Shown: positions 44,318 through 52,450 of the stretch, in pieces
How positions within the stretch are numbered: the stretch's first letter is position 1
Layout of the letters: every line of letters starts with the position of its first letter
Assembly: GCA_000697055.1 (NCBI GenBank)
Contig: JNDT01001699.1
Span: forward strand, 1 to 52,450
Origin: Saksenaea vasiformis B4078
Taxonomy: Eukaryota > Mucoromycota > Mucoromycetes > Mucorales > Saksenaeaceae
Direction: 5' to 3'
Length of the DNA stretch: 52,450 bases
The notes under the pieces: model-generated
What the model saw: the letters and a program-made list of their open reading frames with translations, nothing else
Databases searched by the model: none
What the model was told of the DNA's origin: nothing
Made by a program: the position numbers and the translations under genes

Positions 44318-44847
44318 CTTCCCCCTAAAGCTCTCATGTCCGCTACAAAACATACCATTCACCACCTGCATACTGGATTTTAGAACCACGTACGCTAATA
44401 TTCTAAACCCAGTGCACCTACGCTTATCACTAGCGTCGGGAAGAAGGAATCCGGAGTTTCGGAGAAATGCAAGGCGGCTCATTCACAGGCCCAATAAACT
44501 TGTAGAGACTAGGAAAGGCATGAAGCAAGCGGCCGTTGAATTGTTGTTCCTGGCAAAACGGAGAGCAGTTTGTTGTGTTTGTCGTGCAAAGGGAAAAAAA
44601 GAAAAAGGAAGACCGCTGGCTACAAGTCATGTGGTCAAGTAAGTACCCGGCTTTCGGAACGCGCTCCCATAAGTGCAAACAGTCTACAGTTGTCAGGCAC
44701 CTCCGCTATGATCCAGGTTCTTTACAGGGAATCGAAGAAGAATAGGTGGAAATGGTTCTCAAGACAGTCTTCACTAGCTACATTTTTTTTCCTTTGAGGA
44801 CAAATGGACTATAACAACGACTAATCTATGTCCCGCTATGTTATAAG

Positions 44848-45168
44848 ATGGTCTCTCTGATGGCAGCTGATATCTCCACGTACACGTGCTTGCAGTCCTC
44901 GGCTCGTAAGACAAAGACACCGTCTACCGTTTCTTCCAGATTTGCATTAATCGATTTTTCAGCATTAATGGAATTTACTGAGAAAAATAACAGAGGGTTA
45001 TTTGACGTGACTTTCCACGCCAGCGCGGCCGCTCTGATTATTATTAACCTTTTACTGCAATGTGGTAACTCTCTCTTCCTTATCGATCTTCACAAGTTTC
45101 CAAACTCTGAGTGGCTGCTAACTGGTAAGTTCCTGACACATGTAGTCAGCGTCGTCGTACGCTTTTAA
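44848..45168 (+). CDS. hypothetical small membrane protein, 106 codons
   Basis: The open frame has balanced composition and one likely membrane span (AALIIINLLLQCGN). At 45123-45128 a GTAAGT donor follows SEWLLT, so the coding part may end there and continue in a later exon I could not identify. No family recognised. It lies 0.5 kb after the cyclin stop. Confidence 0.22.
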   Translation: MVSLMAADISTYTCLQSSARKTKTPSTVSSRFALIDFSALMEFTEKNNRGLFDVTFHASAAALIIINLLLQCGNSLFLIDLHKFPNSEWLLTGKFLTHVVSVVVRF

Positions 45169-45602
45169 AAAAGAAAAATGTAGTCGTCACCAAAAATAAA
45201 ATATTGTGTTGCATAAAATAGATTACAAGATGCTAGCACCATAACGTCTTCATCACAGCATTGATTTGGAGCGAGGATTTATATTCTTGTAAAAACAAAC
45301 ATGAAAACACTGTTAATCAGCACGACGTACCCGATCCCGTGCGTTTATGGTTGACAACGGGTTGTTTGTTTTTAGAGCAGTAAGCTGTCGCATGCAGACG
45401 TTGCACACTCGTTCAAGGGAAAGTTGTCAATCGGAATGGGTACAAAACCGCTTTTGATTGCAAAGCAAAAAGAAAGCCGTCAATATCTCTAACGTTGTCT
45501 AGTACTAGCAGGCTTGTCACCTTGAACATTGAAGATATCGTTGTTTATCAATCCAAGCAGAAGGCATGAGGACTGATATAGATGCTCGCGTGAATAACGC
45601 GT

Positions 45603-45923
45603 CTAGAAAATGAATGCTCGTCTTCTGTTCAGATCGGAAGGGGACCGTATTCCTTTTATATGGAAATTAAGTGCATCGACTGCAGGTGACAATACGTATT
45701 CATACGATGCGTAGGCAAAAGGGACGGAACGAAAAATGTCTCGAGAGAAGTTTTTCAAGAGACGTCCTTTGTATGTGATTGATGACAAGTGTGAAAAAGC
45801 CTTTTCAGAATATATCGATGAGAACTTTTGACTGTTCTGGAACAAGTGATAGAGCGATTGTTTCAGAAATTTGAGATGCCAAGTGTCTATAAAACCACAC
45901 TCTACAACTTCATCATGTTTCAT
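45603..45923 (-). CDS. hypothetical ORF, 106 codons
   Basis: The frame starts with ATG and reads MKHDEVVECGFIDTWHLKFL; it is basic and aromatic-rich with no span or known motif. It stands alone in a gene-poor stretch. It could be a chance frame or a fragment of a spliced or decayed gene. Confidence 0.2.
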   Translation of the reverse strand: MKHDEVVECGFIDTWHLKFLKQSLYHLFQNSQKFSSIYSEKAFSHLSSITYKGRLLKNFSRDIFRSVPFAYASYEYVLSPAVDALNFHIKGIRSPSDLNRRRAFIF

Positions 45924-47150
45924 TCACAGAAAATAAACTGAAATTGGGCAAGCTGCCATCTCGTTGCATCATGCCAAGCAGCGTTACTTAGTCTGCAAGT
46001 AATACACAAACAAAACTTGCGAGGTCTGTTGTACATGTTCTACAGTATAAATTTTTACGATTTTCCACTTTCAGACTGAGAATGAAGAAAAAGGCACTTC
46101 AGATATTCGTGATGAGAAACACTGGCAAGATTGATGAAAATTCGAGACCGCTCTATGCTTACACTCCAGCCAGTTCCTCGGGTACCTCAGAGATGGTCTC
46201 TCCACCCAACCAAAAGGAGCGCCTAACCGTGAAGGGATAAAAAAGCTCGATCATTTATTTGTACTATACTTAAAATGTTCCAGCAAGACAAGTTAGAGCG
46301 AGAGGTACTGGGGTGCAGCAAATACATTTGCAGGAAGGGAATGTGGCTATCCGTACGCAAGTCCCAGGATCTGTTTCATCTCCTAGCATATCACATCCAC
46401 CCAAGGTTCAAAGATTCTATAACATGTGCTGGCAATACATCTATTCCGATAGCTTTATTTCGTTATGGGAAAGAGTATACGAGTTAATAAAAAGCAAAAT
46501 AATATGTACAGATAGCGTGGATGGTTACGCTTATAGGATGAATGGTCTTCTTCCGGCTTTTTACCTACATGTCGGAATTTGTGCTAACACACAGCTTTAA
46601 AGTTTAACGGCATCAGTCCGCATGTTCCATATTCTGGCAAGTGAGACATTAAGCAGTTAAGGGCTAGCAGATGAATAAGCGGGAATCTATAAATACTATA
46701 AATGTGTTTGTTTGATGAAATTATTATCATTCTCGATAATTACTTTTACAACGCATGTATTTCTGAATCGGTGCCTGTCGGCTTTGGTAGCCGCACGCGC
46801 CAATCGATTCTCAGCAAAAGGCGCAAAACATCGTGCGAACATTTTAGGAATCGTTATGTCATAGTCATACCACATCGCTAACTCCATCGTCGCCAACCGG
46901 AACACTAGTTCCTACCATTCCGATCCTAAAGTAGAAATAGCCAGTTATTCGTCGTCGTATGTGTATTTTACTCTCAAGGATGTCATAACAAACATCACAT
47001 CATAAAATGATTCGTTCTTTTCTCTTTCTCTTTTTAGATATAGAGATTAAACAGTACCCTTAAGTTTCTGTCCCGAGAATATGGTGTCAGGGATTGAAGA
47101 AAGATTTTGACAACAAACGTTTAAGGGTTATTTGTCTTGGGAAAGGGTGG

Positions 47151-47218
47151 AGGGGTTATGCGGTAGTATATAATATATGGGATAGTATTTCAAGCATTTT
47201 GATGCGGATCTAACCCCT
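47151..47218. promoter_or_regulatory. two STRE-like elements upstream of trehalase
   Basis: AGGGG at 47151-47155 and CCCCT at 47214-47218 lie about 420-490 bases before the trehalase start. AGGGG/CCCCT is the stress response element bound by Msn2/4-type zinc fingers in yeast, and neutral trehalase genes there carry it. The motif is short, so chance occurrence is possible. Confidence 0.3.
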
Positions 47219-47636
47219 TGTGAATCAGATGTTTAGTATGTCATCCGTGCCTTTTGAATGTTCTGATATTCATTGTTGCTGCGATCCAGGGACAAAGTTC
47301 ATGCAGATGCTCTTTTCTTTCCTCCCTAACCTTACGACGAAAAGATGGCGCTTTTCGTGAAATCAGGCACAACAAATTTCGTGTGTGATACGCACTGTAA
47401 AAGTCCATAGTCATGCTATTACGTGAATGATGTTCATATGCAAACCACATCAGATTTTTTGAACGTCGTGGTGTGACAAGGCAAGGCGATGAGAAATGAA
47501 CCAATGACAGTGTTTCTGATTGCCAAATATCGTAAAAAACGAAAAAAGTAGGCACGACTTAAGTAGGTATAAAGGGTTAATGTCCTCTTTTCTTTCCTTT
47601 TCTTCATTCTTTTTCTATTAAACATCCATTACACAA

Positions 47637-50223
47637 ATGCAATCGACAATCCATGTGACTACGGATCCAAGCATTGATGCTCACGCACCAGCAAAGACAT
47701 ACTATACCACTGGTAACAACGCTGGTGGCGCGATAAGCCGTCTGAGAATATCCACCGTAAGCCTCATTTCCGTCCATAATGTAAGAATCACACATCTTAT
47801 CATCGTCGACATATTAGGCACGCAACAATTCTAAATCACCTGAAAGTCCCTTACCACTACGCAAAAGACGTGCGTCTCACGGTACGTCCCCGTCTATCGT
47901 CATGCGCACACAAACAAAATCGTAATGACGCTTTCCTATTTCAGATGATAAGAACAAGGCTCGACGGTTTCTACTTGATGTCAAAGAAACGCAACGTATT
48001 CTAGTCGAACAGGAAGATACCGATGGTGATTTCCAAATCACTGTAAATGATCTTGGTCCGAAATCATTCGCGGTGCCAACAGCAGACTCCGGCGGTTTCC
48101 ATACAGTGGACATTCGTGGTACCTACGTTCTCTCAAACTTACTTCAGGAGCTTGCCCTGGCTGAAGATTATGGCCGCAAGTATATTGTGCTTGACGAAGC
48201 ACGTTTAAATGAAAACCCCGTGGACCGATTGTCGCGAATGATTCGCCACAATTTTTGGGATGGCCTCACTCGACGAATCGATGCTGAAGGATTAGAAATT
48301 ATTTGCAACGACCCCAAAAATCGATCAGCAAACCACAACCCTCGTATCTACATCCCATATGGAGACGATGAAGTCTACAATTACTACAAGGAGGTGGCCG
48401 AAACTCGAAAACATTTGCACCTCGAGGTTGAGCGGCTACCTCAAGATATTACCCCTGAATACGTGAAAAGCATTAACGATCGTCCTGGCATTCTAGCGCT
48501 TGCTATGGAAAAGGCAACAGTAGACGGCAAACAGATACTGCGTGGCATTCCATTTGTCGTCCCCGGTGGCCGCTTTAACGAAATGTACGGTTGGGATTCT
48601 TACTTTGAGTCCCTCGGACTCCTTATCGACAACCGCGTGGATCTAGCAAAAGGCATGGTAGACAACTTCGCATACGAAATCAAGCACTATGGCAAGATTC
48701 TGAATGCCAACCGCTCTTACTACTTGTCACGATCTCAACCGCCCTTCTTGACAGACATGGCCCTCCGTGTCTATGCGAACTTGCCACAAGACAAGGAGGA
48801 CGAGAATAAAGCATGGCTCAGGGGTGCTCTAAGAGCAGCCATCAAGGAGTATCACTCGGTATGGGTGTCATACCCGCGCCTGGATCCGAAGACCCAATTG
48901 TCTCGTTTCAGGCCTGATGGTGTGGGCATTCCTCCCGAAACTGAGGCATCACATTTCGACCATGTGATTGCTCCCTATGCTGCTAAATGTGGCATATCGG
49001 TCCAAGACTACATGAAGCAGTACAACGACGGTACCATTGTTGAGCCTGAATTGGACGAGTACTTCTTGCATGATCGTGCTGTCCGCGAGTCAGGTCACGA
49101 CACAACCTATCGCTACGAAAAACGATGTGCTAATCTGGCGACGATCGATCTCAACTCGCTCCTTTACAAGTACGAAACGGATATTGCTGACGCTATCCAC
49201 GATATCCTCGACGACGATCTGACGGATTATGACGGTGTCCCACAATCCTCGCATGAATGGGCTGAGCGCGCAAAGCAGCGCAAGGAGCGAATCGACAAAT
49301 ATCTCTGGAATGAAGAGCAAGGCATGTACTATGACTACGATACAGTTCTAGAGCAGCAAAGTACGTATGAATCGGTCACGACGTTTTGGGCCATGTGGGC
49401 CAAGTGTTCCAGTGAAGAACAAGCCAAACGAATGACCCAGCTATCGTTGCATAAGTTTGAAGCACTTGGTGGTCTTGTCTCGGGAACGGAGGAATCCAGA
49501 GGAGCTATTTCACTGGACAGACCAAACCGTCAGTGGGATTTCCCATTCGGTTGGGCACCTCACCAAATTATGGCATGGCAAGCTTTCGAAAACTACGACA
49601 TGGTGGATGTGGCTCGCCGGCTTGCCTATCGATGGCTGTACACGTGAGTTTTATTGATGTTTATTTTGCAGTCATTTGCTCATAATGCATACATGTTTAG
49701 GATCACCAAATCTTTTGTTGACTTTAACGGAGTTGTACCAGAAAAGTACGATGTTGTCAGCTTAACACACAAGGTGCAAGTGGAATACGGCAATGTTGGC
49801 GTCGATTTTAAGTTTGTACCTCGTGAAGGCTTTGGCTGGATGAATGCATCGTACCAGGTTGGTTTGAAATTAATCAATACGCAAATGCGTCGTGCGCTGG
49901 GTACATGCACACATCCCGACCTCTTCTTCGAAAAGGCCTTGAAGCGACAAAACATGGAGACAGCAAAGGTGAATCTATGCCGGCGCAAGTCTTCTGTGGC
50001 TGCTGCCCGCCGCTTCACTCAAAACGGTCAGATTACAGCTGCCATTACAACCTTTGGTGCCGACTCGGGTGTTGGTGGATCTATGGCTGTTCAATCACCC
50101 ATGGCTATTGAATTCACCGATCCTTTCACAAACTCACCCTCAGTCAGTCTAAGCACAAATTCGACAACATCCTCTTCATCCTACTATTCCACGGTTCAAG
50201 AGCTTTCGGACGACACTATCTAA
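47637..50223 (+). CDS. NTH1: neutral trehalase
   Basis: Four exons (47637-47756, 47818-47881, 47945-49643, 49701-50223) encode 801 residues (GH37). It hydrolyses cytosolic trehalose to two glucose during recovery from stress and spore germination. The N-terminal regulatory arm holds KRRASHDD with Ser60 in an RRxS protein kinase A consensus, made only when exon 2 is correctly spliced, and an EF-hand-like [10 protein letters not shown] loop (85-94) as in calcium-regulated neutral trehalases. Catalytic-domain signatures are [15 protein letters not shown] (from 268) and [11 protein letters not shown] (from 591). The last roughly 80 residues are a Ser/Thr-rich tail not needed for the fold, with RRKSS near its start. 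No signal peptide, which separates it from acid trehalase. Confidence 0.96.
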
Positions 50224-52450
50224 TCATATTTTTCTTTTCGCTCATGTACAGTCTCACCTTTTGCATATCATAAAGCGCGCTTTTAAAGAGCAAGATGTAG
50301 CACAAGTATCCCTCTTCCGCACTTTCCCGCACTCACCGTTTTAAAATCCGAAGATCTAGGAAAGATAGACTTTGTACATCCCAGAATCATTGGCAGCTTC
50401 ATGAAAAAAAAAAATGCGAAGACTGTTTATCACTGCGGGTCTTTGTTTTGTGCGTGTCCTTTGTGAGAAAACATGATTATGTTTCCAAAAGATGGCGCGT
50501 CCGTAATGTGAAATGATAGTGCAATGATGGCAGCATGACGGCTAACCTGAGTATGAAGTCCCGCTTCTTCCTGCACTCATGATTTGCAATAAGGTAGGTA
50601 TCAATCTATCATGTAAAATGCAGCTGAAAAAGATGAATTCTGACTGGCGCTACAAGAAAGCGAAGAAGCGCGATTACTCTGTAGCGATTTTCTGATAACG
50701 AAGCAGACCATTTTATGTATGATGTGTGATAAAGGAAATCAGTCAGCTAGATGAATTGCCCGTCTTTTGAGCTCGCTTTTGTTTTAGTATGAAGAAGATT
50801 TTGGGAGCAGAGTATGGGTGGAAGCAGAAAAATGAGCAATGCTGTTCGGTTGGTTTCGAGTTTCTGCAATTTTCGCTGTATCAGGGAGCTTCTTTCACGG
50901 AATCAGAGCATTACCTGTAGATGGAAATAAACGAAGCACACAGATCACCGTAACGAAGATGGGTTCGGCGAGTGCAGGCAGATGAAAGCTGTGCCCGTAA
51001 TAGCACGGCCTATGAATAACGCTATTAACTTACGAAAAGGAGGTCGGCAGATATATTGGGTGAGGGCTACAGAGCAAACTACTTGGATGATAGTCAGGAA
51101 GAATGAGAACCGTAAAAACGCAGACGTTCTGGAATTGGAATCTCATCCTTTTATGCGAGAGTGTCTAGATTATCGCCAAGCATGAGCCAGTCCGCAGACG
51201 GGATCATAAAAAGGCCTATTCTATCACTACTACAATGACTAGTATCGCAACCAAACGTCGGACGCTTGATGGGTGGTTGAGATTGTCGACGGGGGGAGCA
51301 GTTCTTTATTACCGCATGAATCAAATTGTGCAGCAGACCTATAATGCTCGATAGCAGAAGTCTACATTCAAATCAATGAATTGTGATAAGGGTTTACTCA
51401 CCAACCCCAAACCCCTTTTTTCCCTTTAAACAATAGCTGGATGACATGGTTTGTTATCTGATCTTGGAAGCACCTGGCTATCATCATGTGTTATTATCTC
51501 AAAGACGCTCATGTCGTTCATCTTCTCAATGAAGTATATGGGGCAGAATAATGAGATCACTTCAGTAATGGCCAAATTATTCATGAAGGGCAGCTGAAGG
51601 ACTAAGGGAAGTTGAATTCTGCAGAATCTGAGGCTTTAGCGGCTTTCGACGCAAAGATATCTATCGGCAATGAAGTCAAGGATTGGAAAAAAAAACCGCG
51701 CCTGATGGAGAATAGCAAACAGATTGAAATTTATATATGTAGTATAGATTGATCCGCTTAGGTAAGTAAGATCCTAAGGACAGTTCAGGATTAACGTGTT
51801 CCATTTGGAGTGAGCTCCTCTATTGAAACGCCGATGCACCAATCTCCAAATCGATGAGACATCACCGAGGCTAGTAACAGGATGGCAGTGTTCCTTATTC
51901 CAAGGAGAAAAGAGGTTAATTACAGATTTAGTTCAGAAAATGTCTGCGGAAAGTAAACCGAAAGACAGGTTGAATGGATAAGGTATGCAACGGTCTCACC
52001 GGATTCTACCCATTACGCTGTATCACGTCGCAGCAACCTAGGTTGTGCTATTTCTATTTACATGCCTAACCATTTCATAAAATAACTGGTCCATGACAAA
52101 TATAGCAACTACCGTTATCAATGGTACAACTGTCTCCTTCACAACTGAGGCTGAGAGCAAAGCATTAGAAGAAAAGCATTTGTTTACGCGTCAGCATTAA
52201 TGGGAATTTGTTAACATATTATCACTGTTCAGAACCATCATTCTATTTGAGCTCTTGGCTTGAGCCCCGTATTACGGTAATTGTCTAATAAGTCAACAGC
52301 CACACATGGTGCGCAGCATCTTAAAACGTTGAACTTCGTCAAAAACAAACTATGCACACAGCCTCGTGGGATACAGTAGATCATTTGTTTACAGACACAA
52401 GCTGTCGTAATGCTGGATTTGAAAGTATTGACTCCACAGAAAGTATTTCT
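50224..52450. other. terminal gene-poor region
   Basis: No gene that I can support. The first 200 bases hold the trehalase 3' UTR. The longest frame, 50982-51185 (+), has 67 codons and no domain. No terminal repeats, RNA genes or mobile element motifs were recognised. Confidence 0.5.

Larger units (their letters stand above)
44318..47636. other. gene-poor region upstream of trehalase
   Basis: Over 3 kb without a firm gene. Two 106-codon frames (44848-45168 + and 45603-45923 -) are listed separately. The trehalase promoter occupies the last several hundred bases. Confidence 0.45.

Noticed and set aside
1..52450. tRNA, rRNA, CRISPR arrays
   Set aside because: No cloverleaf T-loop motif in context, no rRNA-like sequence and no regularly spaced repeats were seen.

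Overview
The window looks like nuclear DNA of a filamentous fungus, most likely an early-diverging lineage (Mucoromycota, Mucorales-like). The basis is many short GT-AG introns (mostly about 45-90 nt) in small compact genes, AT-rich spacers full of A/T homopolymers, no operon-like spacing, and a fungal gene set: ENA-type Na+/K+ P-type ATPase, neutral trehalase, Yck-like casein kinase, PHO80-like cyclin, a Yhm2-type carrier and a ricin-B/CipC-type protein. I found no tRNA, rRNA or CRISPR array. The phylum is an inference; a ribosomal or marker-gene search would settle it.

Layout. 1-3.5 kb is gene-poor. 3.5-4.6 kb is a decayed Tc1/mariner (DD34E) transposase. 4.8-5.5 kb (-) is a WrbA/Pst2-type quinone oxidoreductase with four TGACAAA boxes upstream. 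5.5-9 kb has no firm gene but holds a possible solo-LTR signature. 9-12 kb (-) is the ENA-type ATPase. 13.7-14.1 kb (+) is a glutaredoxin. 16.4-17.6 kb (-) is a nine-exon gene, reassembled from small exons, encoding a beta-trefoil (ricin-B-like) lectin domain fused to a CipC/DUF3759-like tail. 20.5-21.8 kb (+) is a DUF1647-like putative glycosyltransferase. 22.2-24.9 kb (+) is an 18-exon kinesin with 6-nt and 4-nt exons. 25.7-27.3 kb (-) is a membrane-type casein kinase 1. 28.9-29.5 kb (-) is dUTPase. 29.9-31.4 kb (+) is an SLC25A39/40-like carrier, tail to tail with an HMG-box protein (31.4-31.8 kb, -). 34.1-37.7 kb (+) is an EST1/SMG6-like protein with a PIN nuclease domain, tail to tail with a 5'-nucleotidase family gene (37.8-40.1 kb, -). 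40.5-41.4 kb (+) is a four-TM protein, 42.4-43.5 kb (+) a Yhm2-type citrate/oxoglutarate carrier, 43.7-44.3 kb (+) a PHO80-like cyclin. 47.6-50.2 kb (+) is neutral trehalase. 44.3-47.6 kb and 50.2-52.45 kb are gene-poor.

How the genes relate. There is no single pathway. Several genes belong to stress physiology (quinone reductase, glutaredoxin, ENA pump, CipC-like protein, trehalase) and several to growth and cell cycle (dUTPase, kinesin, cyclin, CK1), and the visible promoter motifs fit those roles: TGACAAA boxes before the quinone reductase, CGCG (MCB-like) cores before dUTPase, AGGGG/CCCCT elements before trehalase, and an RRxS kinase site in trehalase itself. All exon structures were built by eye by joining GT-AG introns so that reading phase and protein family conservation are kept; every multi-exon model given sums to a whole number of codons.
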